From Botryococcus braunii (Eukaryota > Chlorophyta > Trebouxiophyceae): DNA of 30,000 nucleotides. The position numbers were made by a program, and so were the translations under genes. The DNA is taken from the NCBI GenBank assembly GCA_002005505.1, contig MVGU01001250.1:1-30000 (forward strand), in the 5' to 3' direction. Below are positions 1-8,976 of this stretch, one piece after another (the stretch's first letter is position 1; every line of letters starts with the position of its first letter). Below the pieces are notes generated by a model that did no database searches, had not been told where the DNA came from, and saw only the letters and a list, made by a program, of their open reading frames with translations.

Positions 1-150
1 ACGTCTGGCTCGTCTCTCTCTCTCTTTCTCCCTCTCCTCTCTCTCCCCTCTTCCTCTCTCCCCCTCTCCTCTCTCCCCTCTCTCTCTCTCTCTCCTCCTC
101 TCTCGTCTCCCTCTCTCCCCCCCCCTTCCTCTTCCTTATTATCTCACCCC
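1..150. repeat. CT-rich polypyrimidine microsatellite
   Basis: The plus strand is almost purely C and T, mostly CT and CCT units with C runs, from the window edge to about 150. It is an imperfect simple repeat and continues beyond the left edge. No coding potential is claimed. The minus strand is polypurine, like the tract at 4283-4590. Confidence 0.9.
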
Positions 151-179
151 CCCCTCGCACAAGGAAGTGGAAGAAAGGA

Positions 180-1272
180 GTACGATGCACAATGGTAACG
201 TGCTGGTGGCGGATTTTGTCGAGTATGTCCATCATCAGCTCGTGGGAGTAATTCGTCCTGCTAAACAAAGTCTGGCACAGTTTCAGCATGTCCGGGTTAT
301 TCGATTATGATTGTCAACAGGAACGGCAGGACTCGAGTAAGCATTGTGTACAGATGCCAGGGGTAAAGCGGACTTGCAATCGATAATCAAGGACATTTCA
401 ACGTAGCCCCTGAGCTGCATGGGCGGTAAAGGCATAAGCGACAGCCAAAGGAAACGTGCGGCGAGTGAAGCGCGCTGCCCAAGACATGCTTTTGATACGG
501 CTGCGTCGAAGCACCACAGGGTCTGGACGGCTGTCAAACAGAACCTCGATCGCTGTCACTGCTCTGTCTGAATCAAGCTGAATGCTGGCAACTGTCCCCA
601 TGGCGCCGTTGACCAGTTTCTGACGAACTGCCAAGTTGTCCTGGAGGAGGACACGGGTCCCAGCTGCAATTGAGGGCAAGGTGTCAAAGGCTGGATCCAG
701 AGCCATGAACTTCTGCAGTTTGCTGAAGTGTCGCTGCTGGTCTGGCAGGAGGACCTCCGGGGATGGAGAGCATGTGGATGTGACGGGGTGGAGGTAGCCA
801 CAACTGCACACAGAAGCGCAGTTGCAGGACGTGACCGTGGTGTGGAACCGCTGCACAAATGCTGCATTCCAGGTCGTGACCTGCTGGAAAGGAAAGGGTG
901 TTAACGATGGTTCTGAGCAGGATATTGGCATGTTGAAGTCGGACTGGTGCATAGGGGGCAGGAGTGAGGCACCTGAGCTCTATGTGTGCAGACGACAACG
1001 TGCTGTGGAGTCAGGGTCTGCGTGGCAATAACAGCGGTGGCATAAGTCGGTCCAAGGACAGAGTCGATCTCTGCCTGGGTCATGCTGTTGTTAGCGTCAC
1101 GGCAGAAGGCAGCATACTCAGCATCACGAGCTTGCCGCACATTGATGTCCAAGAAAAAGTGGATGGCTTCTTGGCACCTTGGGTTCTTCTGGATTGTGCA
1201 GTTGAGGCAGGCAAGCATTCCCTGGAAGGTGAAGAGGGTGTCAGCAGTTGTGACATAGCATAGGGGGCCCAA
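180..1272 (-). pseudogene. C-terminal part of the Helitron PIF1-like helicase, frame-disrupted
   Basis: Three reading frames are needed. Positions 1272-901 give a segment with FFLDINVRQARDAEY followed by a TPQHVVVCTHR-like block, as in the region after helicase motif III. Positions 952-398 give LVNGAMGTVASI and then FPLAVAYAFTAHAAQGLR, matching the PIF1 consensus in which a VNG-x-x-G segment precedes the AYA-x-T-x-H-x-x-QG motif. Past the in-frame stop at about 398, frame-shifted pieces read GYVEMSLIID and then YTMLTRV, the last resembling the YVALSRV-type motif VI. An intron with a CTTCCAG acceptor probably separates this part from motif III upstream, because the exon appears to start at the GMLACLNC segment. 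The late frame changes have no convincing splice sites and look like mutations. This end would carry the ATP-hydrolysis and DNA-translocation core of the helicase. Confidence 0.65.
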
Positions 1273-1325
1273 CGCAGGAGGCCAGAATGCATCCGAGGCG
1301 AAGGATTAGCAACAGTATGCATCAA

Positions 1326-2315
1326 TCATGACAATCTCACCTTCCTCGAGTGGCGGCAGACGGGGAGGAGCTGTTTGCGGTCACCCACGAAGACGACTGT
1401 CATACACTCCCAGAGCTTGGGTAAGGTGTGGACGCCTTTGCAGTGCATGAGCTGCATGAGGATGAATTCCAATTGAAGTGTGTTGAGCATGGAGAATTCA
1501 TCGATGAGCAGTACGTCACAACGCTGCAGCACGTGGAAGCTGACGCTGGTTGTCGACATATAGGTGAACTGCCGGTTGACTGGCAAGTTCAACAGCGAGT
1601 GTACCGTCTGAGCATAAGAGCTGAGGCGGGCGGCAGCTGCACCGGTGGATGCACAGTGCAGGACGGTTTTACCGGCTGTGCGTAGCGCCTTCGTCAGTGC
1701 CTGCATAAGGGAGGAAGAGTGAGAAGATGGGTACGTGGGCGGGTGGAAGGCAGGATAAGGGGGGAAAGTGGGAACCACCTGCGCAAGGTAAGTCTTTCCG
1801 GAGCCTGCAATGCCATTTACAACGTAAAAGCCCGTGGCGTGGGCATCTGTGATGGCCCTGAAAGCTGCGTCTTGCTTGGCGGTGAAAGGGTGGTCGGGAA
1901 GGTCCAGGCCGTCAGAGGCCATTTCGGCTAGCAGAGCGGCGGCCACATGTTGAGGGTCATCTGAAGCAACGTGACCAGGTGCATGAGAGTGGAAGGGGTG
2001 CTGCAGCTGGAACTGCTCGACCATGGTGGCAATAGTTTGCGGCTTCAGCATATGGCGGACGCCGTAGTTTGCCAGGTGCGTCTCCACTTGGGTGCTGTTG
2101 GACAACAACTGTCGGAGCTGGCACTCGTAAAAGTAGGACTGGCAGGTGTTTGGCGGAGAGAAGAGGTCTTGCAGGCAGCGGAAAGGGACAGTGGCAAGGA
2201 GTATGTTGTAGCAGAAGCCTTCAACGCGATGCACTGGATGGAAGTGGCTGAAGCGCACAACGGAGGTCCTGGCATGGAACAACGGAGCGCCTGTACAGGC
2301 ATGAGCCCCAGCCAT
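1326..2315 (-). CDS. Helitron PIF1-like helicase, N-terminal ATPase core (exonic, relic)
   Basis: The translated frame contains Walker A GIAGSGKT (residues about 168-175 of this open frame), motif Ia with ASTGAAAARL, Walker B VLLIDEF (D272, E273) and motif III VFVGDRKQLLPV (about 308-319). These are diagnostic of PIF1/RecD superfamily 1B helicases, here in a Helitron context. A 78-bp in-frame intron is likely at 1778-1701 (minus strand, GTGGTT...TTATGCAG); it falls between Walker A and motif Ia, where PIF1 proteins have no insertion. The frame ends just after motif III, at a likely donor (GAAG|GTGAGATTG). The first about 20 residues of the open frame probably lie in an upstream intron whose acceptor is near 2290. 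No full-length protein can be read without splicing and frame repair. Confidence 0.75.
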   Translation of the reverse strand: MAGAHACTGAPLFHARTSVVRFSHFHPVHRVEGFCYNILLATVPFRCLQDLFSPPNTCQSYFYECQLRQLLSNSTQVETHLANYGVRHMLKPQTIATMVEQFQLQHPFHSHAPGHVASDDPQHVAAALLAEMASDGLDLPDHPFTAKQDAAFRAITDAHATGFYVVNGIAGSGKTYLAQVVPTFPPYPAFHPPTYPSSHSSSLMQALTKALRTAGKTVLHCASTGAAAARLSSYAQTVHSLLNLPVNRQFTYMSTTSVSFHVLQRCDVLLIDEFSMLNTLQLEFILMQLMHCKGVHTLPKLWECMTVVFVGDRKQLLPVCRHSRKVRLS

Positions 2316-2318
2316 GTA

Positions 2319-3167
2319 TTAAGAGAGAAGAACCTGCACGGGAAGGGAATGGGCAGAACAGACGGGTGGCAAGGCCTTGTGATGGTGGTGTATAGAACAG
2401 CAGTGGTGGATGGGGTCACTAACAGACACCGAAAAGGGAGCGAATGCACACCTAAAACGGTTCCGACGGGAGGTTCGTGGGCGACTCGCTCTTTCGCCTT
2501 TGTGGTGTACATGTGGTAGAATTCCACGAACGTGAGAGTCTCCATGAACAGGGGGCGAGCCATGTACGCGGCTACGGGGGGGGGGGGCATATGCCACGAA
2601 GGAGGGAGCGCCGGACTGCTCAGTGGGGGGGTTGGTCTCCACGGTCCTGACCAGGGGGATCCTGACCATGGGGATGTCTGCCACTGCGCATGCTGCCTCA
2701 CAGGGTTGGAGCAAGCGAGAGGATGATGCAGCCGTTGCAACCATGGCTTCAACAGGGGACAACTCGGGGTGGCACAGCTTGACCAAGGGGTCAGGGTCGA
2801 TGTGCAGAGGTCCAACGCATGAGGCTTTGAGGCTGTACTTCAGGAGGTAGTGGGACCAATCTGCATTTGTCACGAGCTGCACATTGCAGTGGGCGCCCCA
2901 CATAGCAAGCAACAAACGATGGTAAGGAACAACCCATTCATCACCAGGGTTGGGTCGGTATTAGCTCCATCTTTCTGTTCTGGGATCCTGAATCGGCGTG
3001 CGGGTGGCCTGGAGAGGAAAAGGGAAGGTCTTGTCGCACTCTCCAGACTTACTGCATGTGTGGAAGCTGCAAGTGTGACACTGCTTTGCTTTCACCAAAT
3101 CATGCAGGTGCGCCTCCTGCGGGTATAGAATTTGTGAGAGTGATGTAGAGAGAAACGTAACAGACAC
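2319..3167 (-). pseudogene. Helitron Rep C-terminal segment with the Y2 tyrosine motif, interrupted by TAA
   Basis: From 3167 to 2964 the frame has LHDLVKAKQCHTCSFHTC followed by GECDKTFPFPL, the Cys/His plus FPFP block seen in Helitron Rep proteins. The same frame then meets TAA at 2963-2961 and continues with GDEWVVPYHRLLLAMWGAHC and then NVQLVTNADWSHYLLKY. The spaced tyrosines (codons 2849-2847 and 2837-2835, YLLKYSLK) fit the Y-x-x-K-Y-x-x-K catalytic motif that attacks DNA in HUH nucleases. Another frame (about 2590-2470) has ARPLFMETLTFVEFYHMY, matching the linker preceding the helicase, and is then cut by a probable intron. The TAA has no obvious splice explanation, so the copy is likely inactive. 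Confidence 0.7.
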
Positions 3168-4105
3168 GGGTTGCAGTCCAGGCGGTATGCGTGCAGTACA
3201 GTTTGTACATTATGGCAACTAGTACAGTATGGCAGAGGGCAGGGGTGGACACGATGCACAACATGTACCTTAAAGGGGGGGGCACATACATAAGGGTCAG
3301 CCGGCCGTACAAGACGTGCGGCAGCATCCCTGTGAACAGGAAGTGTGGCCACAATGTCTTCCTTGATGACATTCATGTCGTCCGGGTGGATCCAAAGAAG
3401 CATGTGCACATGCAGACTGCCTCGAGCTTGGACCTCGAGGCGGTAGACGTACTCCAGCACCCGACCTAAGATGGCGGTCTCAGGATTCAGGATGTGGTGG
3501 CGCAGGAAGGCCTGGAATCTGGCGTGGAACAGAAACGCGCACTCGGATGGGCAGTGTTGCCAGACCACCTGCAAGGTAAGGCCGGGGCTCAAGATAATGG
3601 TATATGCATCGACGGTTGTCTTGCAGACAAACCCAAGCAAGACGTGGTGAGTGGGTGAACATGTTGAAGCAGCATCTCGTATGACAGGGTCAGTGTGTAG
3701 GCATACCTCTGGTCCATTAAACTTTTCCAAGAAATCTGCGAGACTGCGATATTCTGGGAATTTCAGGTCTGAGTGCTCATCGGAGGTCAAGGTCACAAAG
3801 ACAGACGGCAACCCCAGCTCTCCAACAACCGCCTTCAAGTCAGCCAACTTGCGCGCCCACCAGCGGGGGCTGTGAAGCACTGCTGGAGGCACGCAGGTCA
3901 TCAGCAAATGGCGTGTGACATCCGCAGGGCTGGCATGGGCATTGCGCTTGCGATACGTTTGGGCATGCTTGTCCAAAGAGATGTAGCGGATGCCTTGGAC
4001 CAGACGCTGCATCATCAGCGTGCAATACAAAAACAGCAGGTATGGCACAAACATTGTAAAGGGGCTAAAGCTCTGCAAGATGCGGCGGCGACAATAGCGC
4101 TGCAA
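3092..4105 (-). CDS. Helitron Rep (HUH endonuclease) N-terminal domain, relic
   Basis: Around residues 100-140 the frame reads PSVFVTLTSDEHSDLKFPEY, the start of the Helitron-like N-terminal Rep domain. Residues about 216-240 contain LEYVYRLEVQARGSLHVHML. The HVH at residues 232-234 (codons 3412-3404) is the metal-binding H-hydrophobic-H pair of HUH nucleases, and the preceding E-x-Q-x-RG-x-x-H is typical of the family. The segment at residues about 148-178 looks like a retained intron ending in CTTGCAG, because Helitron Rep proteins lack it. The last about 40 residues lose similarity, so the true frame shifts to the adjacent one near 3165. The first ATG-like codon is arbitrary; the protein should extend upstream into the N-terminal module. 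Confidence 0.7.
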   Translation of the reverse strand: MQRYCRRRILQSFSPFTMFVPYLLFLYCTLMMQRLVQGIRYISLDKHAQTYRKRNAHASPADVTRHLLMTCVPPAVLHSPRWWARKLADLKAVVGELGLPSVFVTLTSDEHSDLKFPEYRSLADFLEKFNGPEVCLHTDPVIRDAASTCSPTHHVLLGFVCKTTVDAYTIILSPGLTLQVVWQHCPSECAFLFHARFQAFLRHHILNPETAILGRVLEYVYRLEVQARGSLHVHMLLWIHPDDMNVIKEDIVATLPVHRDAAARLVRPADPYVCAPPFKVHVVHRVHPCPLPYCTSCHNVQTVLHAYRLDCNPCLLRFSLHHSHKFYTRRRRTCMIW

Positions 4106-4265
4106 GGTGCAGGTTCTGTTTAAAAACCCAGCATTCCTGGGAACAGGTGGGGGACAAGCGCTCCTTCCAAGCCAACCTGCGTGGTGCAGAAGGGGAAGTC
4201 AGAACCGTCGAAGCACCAATGATGAAGCCTGGAGGTCTATGAAGGGGGGTCTATGAAGGGGGATG

Positions 4266-5627
4266 CTACTTCCAATCTGGCGTGTGGAGAGAGAGGGGGG
4301 GGAGGGAGGGAGAGGGAGAGGGGGGGGGAGGGAGGGAGGGGGGGAGCGTGCTGGGGGAGGGGGGGAGGGAGGGGGGGGGGAGGGAGAGGGAGAGGGAGAG
4401 GGAGAGGGAGAGGGAGAGGGAGAGGGAGAGGGAGAGGGAGAGGGAGAGGGAGAGGGAGAGGGAGAGGGAGAGGGAGAGGGAGAGGGAGAGGGAGAGGAGA
4501 GGGAGAGGGAGAGGGAGAGGGAGAGGGAGAGGGAGAGAGAGAGAGAGAGGAGGGGGAGGGGACGGGGAGGGAGGGAGGGAGGGAATGTGTAAGAAAAGAA
4601 AGTGTTTATGTATGACAAATGAAAAGTGAGAGTTTGAGAATTGCTGCACCTCATGCCCCAAGCCGGAAGGAGCGATCAACAAGGGGATGGTGGTCGCTGG
4701 GTTGTCCCGACTTTGTAGTGTTCCAACATCGATGACAGGATTGCAGGACAAACTATGCACATTAGGGGCCTCTGTTGAAACCACGAGGTCCAGATGGCTA
4801 GCGGCGGTGGCTGGCAACTGAACAGGGGCTCTGGCACGGTCACGGGTTATTAGGCCACGTGCTGCTGTTGCGCTGACAATGGCCACGCCGGGTTGTTGGA
4901 GTGGCCTCTCAATGACGGGACATATTTTCTATGCAAGGGATTGTACTCTGTCAAAGTGGCATACAGCGTGCGCACTGCAGCATGCACAGATGACAAGGTA
5001 TGCTGTTCAGGGAGGGGGGCTGATGTCACAAACACACAATCTAACATGGACCCATGTACAACCTGCCCATCTGTAAAACAAGGAGCCCTGGGGCCTCTAA
5101 AACGCTGCGATAATGAGATACCAATATCTACAAGGGCAAGCAATTGGGCTTGGGTGATGCCTCCCAAAGCAACTGTGCATGTCCATCTGGGAAGTGCACA
5201 AGGAATTGTCCTCCTATACCACGCTGTACTGAACTCGCACATGCAGGACAGCGCCACCACTGTCCATCAGCAGCTACCATGTTGTGTAACAATTGTGGGG
5301 TCTGATAGTATGCAGGGGCATCGGCGGATCACTAGAAACATGGCGCAACCCGGGGCAACCGGCTAGGAATGATGCCAATGCTGTTTGAGACAGAGGCTGC
5401 ATGCGTGAGAACTTTGTGTACCCCATGCCTAACATATATGTAAAGCGACCACAGAAGGCACACACACGAGCATTCAAACTGGCTGCCATGCGTGATGTCC
5501 ACTCAGCCACGCGCTGATCGCTTCCGTGCCTGACACGGGCTCCCATCCTGCAGAGTGCAACACAAATGGGTGCAGCAGAAATGGGTGCACAGAAATGAGT
5601 GCATGTGTTTGTCAATGAAACTTGCAA
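4266..5627 (-). pseudogene. Helitron N-terminal cysteine module (DUF6570-like), multi-frame relic
   Basis: Positions 5627-5274 encode RMAASLNARVCAFCGRFTYM, where RVCAFCGR resembles the C-x-x-CG motif at the start of the N-terminal region common in Helitron helicase-like proteins. Positions 5260-4850 encode GITQAQLLALVDIGISLSQRF and later YATLTEYNPLHRKYVPSLRG, resembling the 'ALxWLKxxNPLY' stretch that ends that region. Positions 4886 to about 4630 continue in a third frame and then run into the purine microsatellite. The order and strand fit the Rep and helicase pieces downstream. The DUF assignment is from memory of the family pattern and is tentative. Frame breaks may be introns or decay. 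Confidence 0.45.
4283..4590. repeat. (GGGAGA)n polypurine microsatellite
   Basis: The plus strand is purine only for about 300 bases: GGAGG/GGGGGAGG units, then roughly twenty uninterrupted AGGGAG hexamers, then GA and GGGA units. It produces Arg-Gly, Gly-Glu and Arg-Glu runs in the three forward frames and Ser-Pro or Ser-Leu runs in reverse, which are not genes. Long mirror-symmetric homopurine tracts can form triplex (H-)DNA; that is general knowledge, not shown here. It lies inside the Helitron relic. Confidence 0.95.
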
Positions 5628-5914
5628 TCGTTATGCAACATGTGCGACAGTTTCTTGGACAGGTCATGCCTGAAATTGGCAGGCATACTATAGAGTCGAG
5701 TGCTACAGGAGAGACAACGACAGTGCTGAGGGTATACCTTGCTGTGAAGTGGGGGCTGGGGGATCCTCAACGTCATCTGCAGATTCGTCATCATACATGG
5801 GTTCATCAATGTCCATGGCCACGGGGTCGGGGCCGGCAGCATGCAGGCATGCCTGTTCTTCGGCTGTCTCTAAACTTTCTGGATCACTGCCGACTCCTCC
5901 TGCACAATCCAAGT

Positions 5915-6257
5915 TATAAGGGGCAGTTATTGCACTGAGCCATAATACGTCGTCCTTCCTTTCATATCGTGTCTTGCCTTAGGCGCAGGACGATTGACAG
6001 GTTTTGTGGGAGTTTCAGGTACATCACCTGGTCGTGTGAGGGAGGGAGGGAGGGAGGGAGGGAGGGAGGGAGGGAGGGAGGGAGGGAGGGAGGGAGGGAG
6101 GTTCCAGTTATAAGGGGCAGTTATTGCACTGTGGGAACAGCACTGGGGAGGCCAGCCACAATACGTCGTCCTTCCTTTCATATTCTGTCTTGCCTTACGA
6201 GCAGGGTGATTGACAGGTTTTGTGGGAGTTTCAGGTACAGCACCTGGTCGTGTCATT
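5915..6257. repeat. Direct duplication (about 120-150 bp) flanking a (GGGA)n tract
   Basis: The segment starting TTATAAGGGGCAGTTATTGC at about 5915 recurs at about 6108. Both copies then carry the AATACGTCGTCCTTCCTTTC block and the GACAGGTTTTGTGGGAGTTT block, ending in ACCTGGTCGTGT. The second copy has about 30 extra bases after ATTGCACTG and scattered substitutions. The copies are separated by about fifteen GGGA units (about 6036-6100). Confidence 0.9.
6036..6100. repeat. (GGGA)n microsatellite
   Basis: About fifteen uninterrupted GAGG/GGGA tetramers lie exactly between the two copies of the duplication at 5915-6257. Confidence 0.95.
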
Positions 6258-6840
6258 GTGGCTCCGGGATGCGAAAGCAGGACATGAGGCTGCGGGGATG
6301 GCGAACTTCTGCCACGTGCAGCGGGAGGTGAAGGCCCGGGGACCAGCGTTTCGGGGCTCGGCTCTGCAGGTGCATCTGTCAGTGTGCAACGCGGCCTCCG
6401 GTTTCGGGACCGTTCAGCCTGGCCACGTCGCCTTACCGACAACCTATACATGCGTGCAGCATGGGACGCTGTCTTCAAGGGAGCCTGGGGCTGGTGGACC
6501 ACCTCTGAACACCACGCGGGCACAGATGTCAGTGAATTGAAAGGATGCAGGACGGCCTTGGCAATGTGGACTATAGTACTGCCAGGTCAGCGCTAATACA
6601 TCGCGATAATATTCGTTTCGTTCGGCCTTGCAAGGATCCATTGTTGTACCTGCCACACCTGCTGGCAGGCTGCAGCCTTGGCTCTGGCGTTGCAGGCGTG
6701 CCAACCTTTGCAAACGACGTGTGCTGATTCGCACAGCCCCTGCAACTTTGCCCAAGGGCAACACCATGGCACCCTGCAGTTCCACCAGCATCAGGTGTTT
6801 ACAAGTGCCGTTTGACAAGAACCACCAGTACTAATAATGA

Positions 6841-8001
6841 CATGGTCATGGTCATGGTCACTGCAATTCGTTAATAATCAATCACTGCAGTGCCTGCTCT
6901 GATGTTGGCGTTGACACTTGGCGTTATTATTATTACCTGCTAATTATAATTGGAAGTCAGAGGAACTACCACTATTAATCACATGGTCATGGTCAGTGCA
7001 ATTCGTTAATAATCGATCACTGCAGTGCCTACTGTGATGTTGGCGTTGAGACTTGGCGTTATCATTATTACCTGCTAATTGTAAGTCGGAAGTGAAAAAA
7101 ACACTGCACTGCTGGCGTCTGCCGTCCGCTGACCGTTTAAATGCAGGCACTGGAGTCAAGTTCAAAATACATTGTGTTGCATGTGGACTTGGTCATGGCC
7201 ATGGTCACTGCAATTCGTTAATAATCGATCACTGCAGTGGCTGCTGTGATGTTGGCGTTGAGACTTGGGGTTATTATTATTACCTGCTAATTATAATTGT
7301 AAGTCAGAGGAACTACCACTATTAATGATCATGGTCATGTTCATGGTCATGGTCAGTGCAATTCGTTAATAATCGATCACTGCAGTGCCTACTGTGATGT
7401 TGGCGTTGAAACTTGGCGTTATTATTATTATTACCTGCTAATTGTAAGTCGGAAGTGAAAAAAACACTGCACTGCTGGCGTCTGCCGTCCGCTGACCGTT
7501 TAACTGCAGGCACCGGAGTCAAGTTCAAAATACATTGTGTTGCATGTGGAGTTTCAGTGGCTGCAGTCAAGTTCAAAATACATTGTGTTGCATGTCGACT
7601 TGGTCATGGCCATGGTCACTGCAATTCGTTAATAATCGATCACTGCAGTGGCTGCTGTGATGTTGGCGTTGAGACTTGGGGTTATTATTATTACCTGCTA
7701 ATTATAATTGTAAGTCAGAGGAACTACCACTATTAATGACATGGTCATGGTCAGTGCAATTCGTTAATAATCGATCACTGCAGTGCCTACTGTGATGTTG
7801 GCGTTGAAACTTGGCGTTATTATTATTATTACCTGCTAATTGTAAGTCGGAAGTGAAAAAAACACTGCATTGCTGGCGTCTGCCGTCCGCTGACCGTTTA
7901 ACTGCAGGCACCGGAGTCAAGTTCAAAATACATTGTGTTGCATGTGGAGTTTCAGTGGCTGCAGTCAAGTTCAAAATACATTGTGTTGCTTGTGGAGTTC
8001 C
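6841..8001. repeat. Higher-order tandem satellite of alternating short and long units
   Basis: A core beginning GCAATTCGTTAATAATCGAT and ending in the palindrome CACTGCAGTG occurs six times, at about 6863, 6998, 7210, 7357, 7620 and 7756. Spacing alternates short (about 135-147) and long (about 212-263). Short units end in ATTATAATTGTAAGTCAGAG plus AACTACCACTATTAAT. Long units carry GTGAAAAAAACACTGC, a GC-richer block with CTGCCGTCCGCTGACCGTTT, and CAAGTTCAAAATACATTGTG. In the second and third long units the last block is itself duplicated. The six cores thus form about three AB dimers of about 350-400 bp. Units begin with CATGGTCATGG or CATGGCCATG. The open frames that run through it are repeat artefacts. 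Confidence 0.9.
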
Positions 8002-8027
8002 AGAATTATAGTAGCAGAAGCGTGCTT

Positions 8028-8357
8028 ACCAGCCTTGGTGTGTGGGACGTCGCACATGTCCTTGGGAGCAACTCCAGGGCGACCTGCGAACACATGTAAA
8101 GGATACGTGCAAGTTAGGATGCGGGGGAATCACCTGTGGCATTTTTGAGGTCATGTCGTTTGGCGGTGCTGCAAGGGTTCGTGAACAGCGGGTGCGTGCG
8201 ACTCAATAGCTGCAGTAATTATTGCTTCGGCGATATGGTCTCCTACTACGTCCTTAAATAGGTTGCACGGATGCACAGGGATCCATTGGATCTCCGAACG
8301 GTTCCCGTATAGCACGGTGAACCTCGATCGTTGAAAAGTCGGGAATTCAAGTAACAT
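8028..8357 (-). other. Exon-like minus-strand stretch with consensus splice sites
   Basis: On the minus strand, 8357-8151 is open (68 codons, including RFTVLYGNRSEIQWIPVHPC). Further on, 8084-8028 is a 57-base segment preceded by TGTGTTCGCAG and followed by GTAAGCACG, a strong acceptor/donor pair. Together they look like two exons of a minus-strand gene or of the 5' end of the Helitron transcript. The product is not recognised, and the join between them (a donor near CCACAG|GTGATT) would have to bypass a TGA. The rest of 8010-8360 shows nothing else identifiable. Confidence 0.25.
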
Positions 8358-8361
8358 GCCC

Positions 8362-8959
8362 GTCTCCTAGGGCCATGGCAGCAAGATCTTGCTGCACATC
8401 CAAGGGATCTGACGGATCTCCCGAGGGAGGCCGGATTTTCTGAACAACACCCTCATCGGATCCATGGATCGGGTCCATTCTAATTTTGTGATGCAAGGAA
8501 CCGGTCCAATCCCTTCAATCTCCCGAGGGAGGCCGATTCAACGTGGCCAGGGAATGATCCCGCGCGAGAGAGAGCAGGAAGGCCCCAGGGAGGCAGGAGC
8601 GAGCAGCTGTGGACTGCCCTGCGGGAGGCGCGTCCCGAAGCGCGTGGCCGCTGCCATAGCAGTCTCCTAGGGCCATGGCAGCAAGATCTTGCTGCACATC
8701 CAAGGGATCCGACGGATCTCCCGAGGGAGGCCGGATTTTCTGAACAACACCCTCATCGGATCCATGGATCGGGTCCAATCTAATTTTGTGATGCAAGGAA
8801 CCGGTCCAATCCCTTCAATCTCCCGAGGGAGGCCGATTCAACGTGGGCAGGGGATGATCCCGCGCGGAAGAGAGCAGGAAGGCCCCAGGGAGGCAGGAGC
8901 GAGCAGCTGTGGACTGCCCTGCGGGAGGCGCGTCCCGAAGCGCGTGGCCGCTGCCATAG
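8362..8959 (+). repeat. 300-bp-period tandem duplication upstream of gypsy gag
   Basis: The segment starting GTCTCCTAGGGCCATGGCAG occurs at 8362 and again at 8662, and the two copies stay aligned to GTGGCCGCTGCCATAG at 8659 and 8959, giving an exact 300-base period with a handful of substitutions. Each copy contains the perfect 18-bp palindrome GCAGCAAGATCTTGCTGC (8378-8395 and 8678-8695), the palindrome GATCCATGGATC, and two internal occurrences of TCTCCCGAGGGAGGCC. Because 300 is divisible by three, both copies keep the same open frame, which is also the Gag frame. It could be the leader or remnant 5' end of the gypsy element. Confidence 0.9.
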
Positions 8960-8976
8960 TAAAAGCGGCGTAAAGA

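Larger units (their letters stand above)
5703..6818 (-). pseudogene. Minus-strand coding-like fragments, possibly far N-terminus of the Helitron protein
   Basis: Positions 6818-6444 give a 124-residue open frame with a basic, Arg-rich stretch and a segment containing ERNEYYRDVLALTWQYYSPH. Positions 5912-5703 give a short acidic frame with MDIDEPMYDDESADDVEDPP. Positions 6523-5927 hold a frame in which an about 35-residue peptide containing VPETPTKPVN and KGRTTY is present twice, separated by (LPPS)n encoded by the (GGGA)n tract. None matches a family I recognise. They are placed with the Helitron only because of shared strand and position; they could equally be chance open frames. Confidence 0.25.
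180..6820 (-). mobile_element. Degenerate autonomous Helitron (Rep/helicase) relic
   Basis: On the minus strand the order is: a cysteine-containing N-terminal module (about 5630-4850), a Rep nuclease with HUH (3404-3412) and Y2 tyrosines (2835-2849), and a PIF1-family helicase with Walker A, Walker B and the C-terminal HAAQG motif (2315 to about 280). That order is characteristic of Helitron RepHel proteins, which nick DNA and drive rolling-circle transposition. The reading frame changes several times. Some changes coincide with plausible GT-AG introns; others, such as the in-frame TAA at 2961-2963 and shifts around 400-300, look like decay. A (GGGAGA)n tract lies between the N-terminal module and Rep. 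The Helitron termini (5' TC, 3' hairpin-CTRR) were not identified, so the boundaries are only those of coding-like sequence. Confidence 0.75.

Noticed and set aside
7053..8011. Repeated 70-100 codon ORFs with CKSEVKKTLHCWRLPSADRL
   Set aside because: They are copies of the satellite long unit, appear on both strands and end at unit borders, so they are better explained by the repeat than by a gene family.
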